A stretch of 64,000 bases of DNA from the NCBI RefSeq assembly GCF_003260205.1, contig NZ_QERF01000009.1:181864-245863 (forward strand). Reading direction: 5' to 3'. The notes below the pieces were generated by a model, which was not told the DNA's origin, did no database searches, and saw only the letters and a list, made by a program, of their open reading frames with translations. Origin of the DNA: Winogradskyella tangerina (GTDB lineage Bacteria; Bacteroidota; Bacteroidia; Flavobacteriales; Flavobacteriaceae). Below are positions 48,113 through 56,971 of the stretch, piece after piece (position 1 is the first letter of the stretch; the number at the start of each line of letters is the position of its first letter). The position numbers and the translations under genes are program-made.

Positions 48113-48842
48113 AAAAACAAATTATTCATACGTTAGTATTGCATTCATCATTTTAGTCTTTGGAATTATTTTCATTCCGAAGATCATAAATAGAGTGAGT
48201 GATGGTGATATTACAAGAGAAGAAAGTAGAAGTGAAGATGTTGCCAAAGGGGCTAGCGATTTGGCTTATATTCCTCTAGATGGAAAAAAAAGAAAAGTAC
48301 CATCGTTCAGTTTTACTGATCAAAATGGAGAAACCATTACAGATGAAGATTACCTTGGGAAGGTTTATGTCGTAGAGTTCTTTTTTACCTCGTGCCCTAC
48401 GATTTGCCCCATTATGAATCGTAATTTGGTGGACGTTCAAAATCATTTTGAAGAATTTGAGAACTTTGGTGTAGCATCTTTTTCAATTACCCCAGATATA
48501 GACACGCCAGAAGTATTAAAAGCTTATGCCGAAGCTTATGGCATTACCAATCCTAATTGGCATCTCATGACCGGAGATGAAACCGCTATATATAAGCTTG
48601 CCAATGAAGGTTTCAATTTGTATACGGCTAAAGATGATACCGTAGAAGGCGGTTTTGAGCATTCAGGTAATTTTGCCCTTATAGACAAAGAAGGATTTAT
48701 CCGTTCAAGAAGAGACGATTTTGGTAACCCACTGATCTTTTACAACGGACTCATTTCAGAAGCAGAAGGACAAGATGAAGACGGGATTCCGCAAGAGATC
48801 ACCATATTAAAAGAAGATATCGCAAAATTATTGAAAGAGTAA
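48105..48842 (+). CDS. SCO1/SenC-type copper chaperone
   Basis: A 245-residue protein anchored by one N-terminal helix (about 9-26) with a periplasmic thioredoxin-fold domain. The copper site is complete: C97 and C101 in TSCPTICP and H186 in FEHSGNFAL. SCO proteins deliver copper to the CuA site of oxidase subunit II (coxB in this window). Start overlaps the preceding gene by 8 bases, and the DUF420 gene follows after 2 bases, forming a tight assembly operon. Confidence 0.94.
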   Translation: MSKKTNYSYVSIAFIILVFGIIFIPKIINRVSDGDITREESRSEDVAKGASDLAYIPLDGKKRKVPSFSFTDQNGETITDEDYLGKVYVVEFFFTSCPTICPIMNRNLVDVQNHFEEFENFGVASFSITPDIDTPEVLKAYAEAYGITNPNWHLMTGDETAIYKLANEGFNLYTAKDDTVEGGFEHSGNFALIDKEGFIRSRRDDFGNPLIFYNGLISEAEGQDEDGIPQEITILKEDIAKLLKE

Positions 48843-48844
48843 TT

Positions 48845-49417
48845 ATGAGTACTGTTGATTTAGATAAGGAAAAAAAATATAATAAGTGGATTGCTATCCT
48901 TTCAGTGGCTATTCCTTTAGTTGTAGTCATTTTGTTCGGGGTAAAGATCGATGTAGAATTACCAATTTTTTTACCACCAGTATATGCAACTATAAATGCA
49001 TTAACGGCTGTAGTTCTAATCATCGCTGTGATCATGATAAAAAGAGGCAATAGAAAAATGCACGAGCGTTTAATGAAATTTGCTATTATTCTGTCAGTAT
49101 TATTTCTGGTGATGTATGTCTTATATCACATGACGAGCGATTCAACAAAATTTGGTGACCTTAACGGAGACGGCGAATTAAATGCCGCAGAATTAAGTCA
49201 GTTAGGGAATATCCGATATTTATATTATTTCATTTTATTCAGTCATATTTTATTATCAATAGGTGTTATTCCTTTCGTTCTAATTACCTATGTAAGAGCG
49301 ATTACCAGTAATTTCGAACGTCATAAAAAGATTGCTAAAAAAACATTTCCATTGTGGTTATATGTTGCTGTTACCGGAGTTGTAGTTTACTTAATGATTT
49401 CACCGTATTACGCTTAA
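48845..49417 (+). CDS. DUF420 membrane protein with EF-hand-like loop
   Basis: A 190-residue membrane protein with about five helices. DUF420 proteins (CtaM/YozB relatives) are linked to assembly of caa3/aa3 oxidases, which agrees with its place after SCO. Between helices three and four, residues 105-116 read DLNGDGELNAAE, a canonical 12-residue calcium-binding loop (D1, N3, D5, G6, L8, E12). Only one such loop is present. The calcium binding is inferred. The small CxxC gene starts 1 base after its stop. Confidence 0.88.
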   Translation: MSTVDLDKEKKYNKWIAILSVAIPLVVVILFGVKIDVELPIFLPPVYATINALTAVVLIIAVIMIKRGNRKMHERLMKFAIILSVLFLVMYVLYHMTSDSTKFGDLNGDGELNAAELSQLGNIRYLYYFILFSHILLSIGVIPFVLITYVRAITSNFERHKKIAKKTFPLWLYVAVTGVVVYLMISPYYA

Positions 49418-49418
49418 T

Positions 49419-49661
49419 GTGAAAAAGAAAGTTATCATATCGCTAATCACTTTTTTCTTTGTGCTTCAGGCCAAAGCACAGTGTGCCATGTGCCGAGCTG
49501 TGCTCGAAAGCGGTGAAGATCAAACTGCAGCTGAAGGCATAAATGATGGCATCATGTTTTTGATGGCTGTACCCTATATTTTGGTGGCAACAATAGGCTA
49601 TATTGTTTACAGAACTTACAACAAATCAAAAAAGGTCGAAAATTCTGACCAAATTGTGTAA
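49419..49661 (+). CDS. Small membrane protein with CAMC motif
   Basis: An 80-residue protein with a signal peptide or first helix (about 4-20, ending QAKAQ), the motif CAMCR (residues 22-26) in the exposed part, and one membrane helix near 44-64. It starts with GTG at 49419, one base after the DUF420 stop; the only nearby ATG (49417) is followed at once by a stop. The position at the end of the oxidase-assembly group and the C-x-M-C motif, with two sulfur types suited to Cu(I), make a copper or redox role plausible. No characterised family is recognised. Confidence 0.7.
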   Translation: MKKKVIISLITFFFVLQAKAQCAMCRAVLESGEDQTAAEGINDGIMFLMAVPYILVATIGYIVYRTYNKSKKVENSDQIV

Positions 49662-49778
49662 CAATTTCTTCTTTTAATAGTCTTAAATATATCGAGTTTG
49701 CATAGGAAGTCTTAACAATTTCTTGGCACAAAAGCCATAAGGATTTTCTTAAAATTGCACTTGTTAACCATCCAGTCT

Positions 49779-50480
49779 ATGATACAGATAAAAGATTTGC
49801 ATAAGTCTTACCATATGGGGAGCAATTCGCTTCACGTACTTAAAGGAATAAACTTTACGGTTGAAGAAGGTGAATTGGTTTCAATTATGGGGTCTTCAGG
49901 CTCTGGGAAATCAACATTGCTAAACATAATAGGAATGTTAGACGAAGCAGATAAAGGTTCTTATACCCTTGATGGCGTGGTTATAAAAGACTTAAATGAA
50001 AAAATTGCAGCTAAGTACCGCAATCAGTTTTTGGGGTTCGTCTTTCAGTCTTTCAATTTAATTAATTATAAATCCGCCCTAGATAACGTCTCAATGCCTA
50101 TGTATTATCAAGGTTTGAAGCGAAAAGAACGTACGGATCGAGCCATGCATTATCTCGAAAAGGTAGGGCTGGCCGATTGGCATCACCATTTGCCAAGCGA
50201 ACTTTCTGGAGGTCAAAAACAACGTGTTGCAATAGCAAGAGCATTGGCAAGTGAGCCAAAGGTCTTATTGGCCGATGAACCTACAGGAGCTTTAGATTCT
50301 ACGACTTCATATGAGGTAATGGAACTCATTCAACAAATAAACGACGAAGGGAAAACTATTCTCATTGTAACGCACGAGGATGATATTGCTCATATGACGA
50401 AACGTATCGTTAATCTAAAAGACGGTGTGATTATTAAGGATGAAAATGTAAATCAAGTTAAAGCCAAAGCTCATGTTTAG
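49779..50480 (+). CDS. MacB-type ABC transporter ATP-binding protein
   Basis: A 233-residue ATPase of the MacB/LolD class that powers mechanotransmission-type exporters. Walker A is GSSGSGKST, the signature is LSGGQKQRVAIARALA, and Walker B is VLLADEPTGALDS. The start is the ATG at 49779 (MIQIKDLHKSYHMG); an upstream in-frame TTG lengthens it by 8 residues and is unlikely. Its end overlaps the first permease by 8 bases. In MacB of E. coli, ATPase and permease are one chain; here they are separate. Confidence 0.94.
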   Translation: MIQIKDLHKSYHMGSNSLHVLKGINFTVEEGELVSIMGSSGSGKSTLLNIIGMLDEADKGSYTLDGVVIKDLNEKIAAKYRNQFLGFVFQSFNLINYKSALDNVSMPMYYQGLKRKERTDRAMHYLEKVGLADWHHHLPSELSGGQKQRVAIARALASEPKVLLADEPTGALDSTTSYEVMELIQQINDEGKTILIVTHEDDIAHMTKRIVNLKDGVIIKDENVNQVKAKAHV

Positions 50481-51717
50481 TATAGAACGTTGGCAAGAAA
50501 TATTTGAAGCGCTTAACAAGAACAGACTTAGAACCTTCTTGACAGGTCTTTCTGTGGCTTCGGGTATTTTTATTTTGGTGATTTTACTCGGTTTTAGTAA
50601 AGGCATTGAAAATGGCGTTCGCACACAGTTTGAGCAAGATGCAACAAACGAAATTTCTATCTGGACCAATGTCACTTCCAAAGAATACAAGGGTTTAAAT
50701 CCTGGCCGTCGAATTCAGCTCACCACTGAAAGTTTTGACGCCGTAGTGAATAAGTATGGAGATTATCTCGAGCGAAAATCACCTATTTATAGCCTATGGG
50801 GTGCTCGTGTAAACTATAAAAACGAATCTGGGAATTACCAGGTGAGAGGTACAAATGGCGACTACCAGTTTATTGAAAACGCCGATATAGGAAGCGGCCG
50901 ATTCATAAACGAGTCTGATATAGCAGAAAATAAGAAAGTAGTTGTCATCGGCAACAAAGTGAAAAAAGACTTATTTAAAGATGAAGATCCAATAAATAAG
51001 AATGTTTCCATTTTTGATATGCCGTTTAAGGTGATCGGTGTCTATTTTGATCCGGGAGGTGAGCGTGAAGAAAGCACCATGTTTATTCCAATTTCTACAT
51101 CACAACAAGTATTTAATGCTGGGAATGATATTCGATCAATGGAATTCACCAGTAAAATGTCCGATAATTTTGATGAAGCTGTTGCACTTTCTAAAAGCGT
51201 TTCCGAAGCTATAGAAGCGCAGATCAAACAAATGCATATCGTAGCACCAGACGATACTAGTGCCGTTCGTGTATGGTACACCCTCGAAGAGGCCAAAAAA
51301 ATCTACTCACTTATCGATACCATTAGTGCTGTGTTTTGGTTTGTTGGAATAGGGACAATCATCGCCGGTATTGTTGGCGTTGGAAATATTATGCTGATTA
51401 TCGTTAAAGAACGCACCAAAGAAATTGGTATTCGTAAAGCTATCGGTGCGCAGCCTATGTCTATTGTTGGAATGATTTTACAAGAAGCTGTTTTTGTAAC
51501 TATGTTTGCTGGTTTATTTGGATTAATTACCGGATTGGCATTGCTTGAAGCCGTCGGCCCGCAAATAGACAGCGACTTTATAAAATACCCTCAAGTTGAT
51601 TTTGGTATTGCAATAACCACAGTTTTTTTATTGGTTTTTGCAGGAGCCCTGGCCGGATTTGTACCAGCATACAGAGCGGCGAAAATTAAACCTATTGTAG
51701 CCTTAAGAGAAGAATAA
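50473..51717 (+). CDS. MacB-type ABC permease, copy 1
   Basis: A 414-residue permease with an N-terminal helix (about 20-43), a large periplasmic MacB-PCD domain (about 45-270) and three C-terminal helices (about 288-310, 335-360, 372-395) in an FtsX domain (IVKERTKEIGIRKAIGAQP and AYRAAKIKPIVALREE). It forms the membrane part of an exporter with the preceding ATPase. One base separates it from a second permease with the same architecture, so the exporter probably works as a heterodimer. The substrate is unknown. Confidence 0.93.
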   Translation: MFSIERWQEIFEALNKNRLRTFLTGLSVASGIFILVILLGFSKGIENGVRTQFEQDATNEISIWTNVTSKEYKGLNPGRRIQLTTESFDAVVNKYGDYLERKSPIYSLWGARVNYKNESGNYQVRGTNGDYQFIENADIGSGRFINESDIAENKKVVVIGNKVKKDLFKDEDPINKNVSIFDMPFKVIGVYFDPGGEREESTMFIPISTSQQVFNAGNDIRSMEFTSKMSDNFDEAVALSKSVSEAIEAQIKQMHIVAPDDTSAVRVWYTLEEAKKIYSLIDTISAVFWFVGIGTIIAGIVGVGNIMLIIVKERTKEIGIRKAIGAQPMSIVGMILQEAVFVTMFAGLFGLITGLALLEAVGPQIDSDFIKYPQVDFGIAITTVFLLVFAGALAGFVPAYRAAKIKPIVALREE

Positions 51718-51718
51718 A

Positions 51719-52978
51719 ATGTTTAATAAAGAACGTTGGAACGAAATATTAGAGGCATTAAACGCGAATAAGTTCAGAACTTTTTTAACCGCGTTTGGGG
51801 TGTTTTGGGGTATTACAATTCTTGTACTTCTTCTGGCATTAACAAATGGCTTGAAAAATGGCGTTACTGCAGATTTTGGTGATTTTGCTACAAATTCAAT
51901 GTTCATGTGGACCCAAGGTACCACCAAGCCATATAAAGGACTACCAAAGGGGCGCTATTTCAATTACAAGATCGATGATGTTGAAGCCATTAAGGCTGAA
52001 GTGCCGAATTTAAAATATGTATCGCCAAGAAATCAATTAGGTGGATTTAGAGGTAATAATAATGCCGTAAGAGGTACGAAAACGGGTGCATTTGAAATTT
52101 ATGGTGATTACCCAGAATTTATTAAGCAACAACCGATGGATATTCTTCAAGGGCGATTTATCAGTTATTCAGATATCAATGCCAAGCGCAAGGTTTGTGT
52201 GATAGGTGTAGACGTTATTAAAGGTCTCTATGATAAAGACGAAGATCCGCTGGGGACCTATATTAAAATTAACGGTGTTAATTTCATGGTAGTTGGTACC
52301 TTCAAAATGGCTAATAGTCAGGGCGATAATGAACAAGATGCAAATACCATCTATATTCCTTTTACCACATTCGGACAAGCATTCAACAGAGGTGATAGAG
52401 TAGGTTGGATGGCTATTACTGCAAACGATGAGGTTAGTATTACAGCACTAAAGCAACAGGTTTTCGATCTTATGAAGTCGAGACATAAAGTACACCCTGA
52501 TGACGAACGCGCCATCGGTCATTTTGACCTTTCAGAACAATTTGAGCGCATAAGTGGTCTATTTTCAATCTTAACCATTGTAGGCTATTTTGTGGGGATA
52601 TTGGTATTGGCATCAGGTATTATTGGCATTAACAATATTATGCTAATCGTTGTTAAAGAACGAACAAAAGAAATTGGAATACGAAGAGCATTAGGCGCTA
52701 CACCAGGCATGATAAAGGGTCAGATTCTTCAAGAAAGTTTAATCTTAACCATCTTATCAGGGATGATGGGCGTATCTTTTGCGGCCTTGGTCATCTGGGT
52801 GATGAATGCCATTCTAGATAATGCTGGGCCAGTAGAAAATTTTGCTAATCCAAGTGTCGGCATGCAAGTTGTCTTTGTAGCACTTATCATATTAATTGTA
52901 TCAGGGCTCTTAGCAGGATTAATTCCTGCCAGTAGAGCAACAAAAATGAAACCAGTAGACGCATTGCGTACGGAATAA
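51719..52978 (+). CDS. MacB-type ABC permease, copy 2
   Basis: A 419-residue permease paralogous to the preceding one: both start MF-x-E-RW-x-EI-x-EALN, both have the PCD domain and the FtsX block (VVKERTKEIGIRRALGATP; SRATKMKPVDALRTE). A periplasmic tip region (about 45-270) should contact an adaptor. It is followed 17 bases later by an HlyD-type adaptor. Sequence divergence of the periplasmic part from copy 1 suggests asymmetric roles. Confidence 0.93.
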   Translation: MFNKERWNEILEALNANKFRTFLTAFGVFWGITILVLLLALTNGLKNGVTADFGDFATNSMFMWTQGTTKPYKGLPKGRYFNYKIDDVEAIKAEVPNLKYVSPRNQLGGFRGNNNAVRGTKTGAFEIYGDYPEFIKQQPMDILQGRFISYSDINAKRKVCVIGVDVIKGLYDKDEDPLGTYIKINGVNFMVVGTFKMANSQGDNEQDANTIYIPFTTFGQAFNRGDRVGWMAITANDEVSITALKQQVFDLMKSRHKVHPDDERAIGHFDLSEQFERISGLFSILTIVGYFVGILVLASGIIGINNIMLIVVKERTKEIGIRRALGATPGMIKGQILQESLILTILSGMMGVSFAALVIWVMNAILDNAGPVENFANPSVGMQVVFVALIILIVSGLLAGLIPASRATKMKPVDALRTE

Positions 52979-52995
52979 AATAATTACATCAAACC

Positions 52996-54156
52996 ATGAA
53001 ACGAACAAAAACCATTATTTTCTTAACACTTATTGTAGTTGCCTTTTCAGTGGCCTTATATTATTTGTGGATGAAAAACCAGGAAGATCCAGTAAAGTAT
53101 ACTTCCGAAGAACCAACTGAAGAAACCATTGTGGTAAAAACAGTCGCCACCGGAAGTATTGTTCCGAAGGAAGAGATTTTAATCAAACCAAATATATCTG
53201 GAGTTATAGAGGAGGTTTATATTGAAGCTGGTGAGTATGTGCAACAAGGTGACCTCATTGCAAAGATCAGAGTTATCCCTAATGTATCGTCTTTAACAAG
53301 TGCCAAAAATACGATTGCTTCAAATAGAACTTCATTGCAGACGGCAGAAATCAACTTCAAAACTCAGGAGACTATTTTTAAGCGTCAGAAGGAGTTATTC
53401 GAAAAAGGTGTTATTGCAGCAAATGATTTCGATCAGGTGAACAATACCTACCTACAGGCAAAACAACAAGTGGAGCAAGCAAGAATTAATGTGCAACAGG
53501 CACGTCAGAATTATGATATTATCAAAACAGGTACAACATCTGGAGTTGGAAATATTGCGCAGACGCTGGTAAGAGCAACAGTATCAGGAATGGTTTTAGA
53601 CGTTCCTGTAAAAGCAGGAAATCAAGTCATCGAAGCCAATAACTTCAATGAAGGCACATCTATAGCATCACTTGCCGATGTAAAGAAAATGATCTTTGAA
53701 GGTAAAGTTGATGAAAGTGAAGTAGGAAAGATCAAAGAAGGTTTACCACTTGAGATCACAGTTGGTGCAATTGAAGACGTAAAATTTGACGCTGTTTTAG
53801 ATTATATTGCACCTAAGGGTGTTGAAGAAAATGGAGCCATTCAGTTTGAAATTAAAGGATCTTTAGAGAAGATGGATTCTACATTTATTAGAGCCGGATT
53901 AAGTGCAAATGCTTCTATAATTTTAGAAAAAGCAGAGAAAGTTTTAGCCATAAAAGAAGCTTTAGTTCAGTACGATGATGAAACTAAAAAACCATTCGTT
54001 GAAATTGAAGTAGGCGATCAGCAATTCGAAAGAAAAGAAGTAGAACTTGGTATTAGTGATGGAATTTTTGTGGAAGTAAAAGATGGTATTTCAAAGGAGG
54101 ATAAAATTAAAGTTTGGAACCAATTACAAGGTGTACCGAAATATGCTCAACAATAA
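52996..54156 (+). CDS. HlyD/MacA-type periplasmic adaptor, copy 1
   Basis: A 386-residue membrane-fusion protein: N-terminal anchor helix (about 6-25), barrel-sandwich (lipoyl) halves around residues 55-90 and 190-225, and between them a long coiled-coil hairpin (about 95-180, rich in Q, A and K). Beta-barrel and membrane-proximal domains follow. It links the MacB permeases to a TolC channel. The TolC gene starts 50 bases downstream. A second adaptor gene follows TolC. Confidence 0.92.
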   Translation: MKRTKTIIFLTLIVVAFSVALYYLWMKNQEDPVKYTSEEPTEETIVVKTVATGSIVPKEEILIKPNISGVIEEVYIEAGEYVQQGDLIAKIRVIPNVSSLTSAKNTIASNRTSLQTAEINFKTQETIFKRQKELFEKGVIAANDFDQVNNTYLQAKQQVEQARINVQQARQNYDIIKTGTTSGVGNIAQTLVRATVSGMVLDVPVKAGNQVIEANNFNEGTSIASLADVKKMIFEGKVDESEVGKIKEGLPLEITVGAIEDVKFDAVLDYIAPKGVEENGAIQFEIKGSLEKMDSTFIRAGLSANASIILEKAEKVLAIKEALVQYDDETKKPFVEIEVGDQQFERKEVELGISDGIFVEVKDGISKEDKIKVWNQLQGVPKYAQQ

Positions 54157-54206
54157 TTTTAAGATTTAGTGTAACACTTATAGGTTTAAAGAGACAAATA
54201 GACAAC

Positions 54207-55649
54207 ATGAAAAAATCAATCATAATCCTTTTACTTCTTGTCGGAGTAATTGGGCAAGCACAAAATAAAAAATGGACACTCAAGGAATGTGTTCAATATG
54301 CACTAGAAAATAACATATCTGTTAAGCAAAGTGAACTAGATGTAGAACAAGCCGAAGTTGATAAACTTACTGCAATGGGCAATTTTGTTCCTAGCTTAAA
54401 TGTTAGTTCTGGTGTTTCAGAAAATACAGGTTTAAGTTTTAACCCGTTAACAAATAATGCTCAGACAACAACGTTTCTATCTGCCTCTGGTAATATAAAT
54501 GTTGGATATACCATTTTTGATGGTTTAAGAAATATTAGACGTCTTCAAAGAGCAGATATCTCTAGATTATCAAGCCAGTATAGACTGGATAAAATGAAAG
54601 ATGATATTTCACTTTTCGTTGCTAACGGTTATTTAACGGTACTATTAAATAAAGCCAACCTCGAGGTTTTAATATCTCAAAATGAAGTTACACAAGAGCA
54701 AATAAAACAGACTAAAGAATTAGTTGATGCTGGCTCACTGCCACGAGGCGATCTATTAGAAATAGAAGCAACAAATGCCTCTGAAAAACAGCAAATTATC
54801 AATGCTGAAAACAATGTTAGAATTTCACTTATTAGTCTAGCGCAGTTATTATTGATCAAAGACTATGAGAATTTTGATATTGAAGATGAAGGTTATAACA
54901 TAGTTGACGACGGTGTTTCTGGAAGAGATGTATCAGAAATTATTGCCGCTGCAAAAGAAAACAGATCAGAGATCAAGATTGCTGAAGAAGATGTGGCATT
55001 GGCCGAGATAGATCTGAAAATTGCTAAAGGTGTAAACTGGCCTACGATATCAGCGTTTTTTGGATATAACACTAGGTATGCAGATTCACCAGGCTTTAGT
55101 CAAGTGATAGACCCTGATAATCCAACGGTGACTCAACAAATAGGTACAGTTGAAGATACTGGCCAATCCGTTGTTGCAACGTTTCCAAATACTATTCCTG
55201 TGGAAGTGCCAGCCGATCCTTTTATAGATCAGTTATATCTTAATGATGGTATTGGTTATGGTCTTCAAATTAATATTCCAATATTAAATGGTTTTAGTAC
55301 AAAAGCCAATGTTCAAAGAAGTCGTGTAAGTTTAGAGCGTGCTAAGTTTCAATTAGAACAGGCCGAGTTAGATTTAGAGTCAACAGTTTACCAAGCTTAT
55401 GTGGATGCTAAAGGATCATTGAAGTCTTATGAAGCAGCACAATCTGCCCTTGAATCGCAAGAACTAGCCTACGAATATGCTAAAGAACGCTATGATGTTG
55501 GTTTAACTAATGCTTTCGATTTTAGTCAATCTAAATTGAGATATGACAATGCAAAGATTGAGTTAAACAGAACTAAATACGATTACATTTTTAAATTAAA
55601 GGTGCTTGAATTATATTTCGGAATTCCTGCAACTGAATTAAAGTTCTAA
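54207..55649 (+). CDS. TolC-family outer-membrane efflux protein
   Basis: A 480-residue outer-membrane channel with signal peptide (MKKSIIILLLLVGVIGQAQ). I start at the ATG at 54207, because the longer reading from 54114 overlaps the adaptor gene. Two OEP repeats are seen: WTLKECVQYALENNISVKQSE (about 22-42) and DVSEIIAAAKENRSEIKIAEE (about 242-262), each starting long alpha-helical barrels. It completes the tripartite exporter. The next adaptor starts 2 bases after its stop. Confidence 0.94.
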   Translation: MKKSIIILLLLVGVIGQAQNKKWTLKECVQYALENNISVKQSELDVEQAEVDKLTAMGNFVPSLNVSSGVSENTGLSFNPLTNNAQTTTFLSASGNINVGYTIFDGLRNIRRLQRADISRLSSQYRLDKMKDDISLFVANGYLTVLLNKANLEVLISQNEVTQEQIKQTKELVDAGSLPRGDLLEIEATNASEKQQIINAENNVRISLISLAQLLLIKDYENFDIEDEGYNIVDDGVSGRDVSEIIAAAKENRSEIKIAEEDVALAEIDLKIAKGVNWPTISAFFGYNTRYADSPGFSQVIDPDNPTVTQQIGTVEDTGQSVVATFPNTIPVEVPADPFIDQLYLNDGIGYGLQINIPILNGFSTKANVQRSRVSLERAKFQLEQAELDLESTVYQAYVDAKGSLKSYEAAQSALESQELAYEYAKERYDVGLTNAFDFSQSKLRYDNAKIELNRTKYDYIFKLKVLELYFGIPATELKF

Positions 55650-55651
55650 TT

Positions 55652-56956
55652 ATGAGTAAAACAGTAAAAATTATATTAGGCGTTGTTGTTCTTTTTATCG
55701 TAATTCTTATCGGTGGTAAATCAATGGGATGGTTCGGTAAAAAAGGAAACTTTAAAGAGGTTACAGTTAAAGAAGTTGCCTTAAAGGACATTGTTGAAAC
55801 TGTTTCGGCTACTGGGAAAATTCAACCAGAAGTTGAAGTAAATATATCATCAGAAGTTTCAGGAGAGATTATTGAGTTACCGTTTAAAGAAGGTCAGGAT
55901 GTAAAAAAAGGAGATCTTTTAGTACGAGTAAATCCAGATTTGATCCAATCAGCACTTAACCGATCACAAGCAACCTATCAAAATGTCAGAGCCGGTTTAG
56001 AACAAGCTGAGGCTTCACTCAGACAAGCAAAAGCCGACTATGAAAGAAATAAAACACTATTCGAAAAAGGTGTGATTTCTAAAGCTACTTGGGATCAATC
56101 TGTGGCGGCATACGAAACGGCTGAAGCAGCTCGAAATTCTGCGTATTACAGCGTTCAAAGTTCTGCAGCTTCTGTGAATGAAGCAAGAGATAATTTGGCA
56201 CGTACTACGATATATTCACCTATGAGTGGAACAATTTCATCACTTAGTGTTGAATTGGGAGAGCGTGTTGTAGGAACGCAACAAATGGCAGGTACGGAAA
56301 TCCTAAGAGTAGCCGATCTTACGAATATGGAGGTTGAAGTCGATGTTAATGAAAATGATATTGTTAAGGTGAGTATTGGTGATTCAACAATTGTTGAAGT
56401 TGATGCGTACTTGAAAAAAGAATTCAAAGGCGTTGTTACTGAAATCGCAAACTCTGCAGCAGGAACCTTAGCGGCAGATCAGGTAACTAACTTTAAAGTA
56501 AAGGTTAAGATTTTAGAAGAATCTTACACAGATCTAACGGAAGGTAAACCTGAAAGCTATTCGCCGTTTAGACCAGGTATGACTGCTACCGTTGACATTA
56601 TTACTAAAACACGTAAAGATGCGATTGCTGTTCCGATCAGTGCAATTGTAATAAAAACAGATACAAGCTCTACCAAAAAACCTTTCAAAGTATCAACAGA
56701 GGCTAGTGATGAACCAAAAAAGGAAGAGGAGAAGTTTGAGTGTGTTTTTATAAATGACAATGGTAAGGCCAAACTTAGAGTGGTTGAAACAGGTATTCAG
56801 GATGATACCTTTATTGAAGTTGTTTCAGGATTAAGCAAAGACGACAAAATCATTACTGGACCATATAATATGGTTTCAAAAACACTTAAGCCTGGAGATC
56901 TCATCGAAGATAAAAACAAAAAATCAGAAGCCTCAGAAGAAAAAGAAGAGGAATAA
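55652..56956 (+). CDS. HlyD/RND-type periplasmic adaptor, copy 2
   Basis: A 434-residue membrane-fusion protein with anchor helix (about 5-24), lipoyl half-domains (VSATGKIQPEVEVNISSEVSGEI and TTIYSPMSGTISSLSVELGERV), a helical hairpin (about 90-180), beta-barrel, and an acidic tail (residues ~420-434, mostly E and K). It resembles the first adaptor in layout but not closely in sequence. Two adaptors in one operon may allow a mixed hexamer or separate pump partners; this cannot be decided from sequence. tsaB follows after 15 bases. Confidence 0.92.
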   Translation: MSKTVKIILGVVVLFIVILIGGKSMGWFGKKGNFKEVTVKEVALKDIVETVSATGKIQPEVEVNISSEVSGEIIELPFKEGQDVKKGDLLVRVNPDLIQSALNRSQATYQNVRAGLEQAEASLRQAKADYERNKTLFEKGVISKATWDQSVAAYETAEAARNSAYYSVQSSAASVNEARDNLARTTIYSPMSGTISSLSVELGERVVGTQQMAGTEILRVADLTNMEVEVDVNENDIVKVSIGDSTIVEVDAYLKKEFKGVVTEIANSAAGTLAADQVTNFKVKVKILEESYTDLTEGKPESYSPFRPGMTATVDIITKTRKDAIAVPISAIVIKTDTSSTKKPFKVSTEASDEPKKEEEKFECVFINDNGKAKLRVVETGIQDDTFIEVVSGLSKDDKIITGPYNMVSKTLKPGDLIEDKNKKSEASEEKEEE

Positions 56957-56971
56957 AAGTACGATCACATA

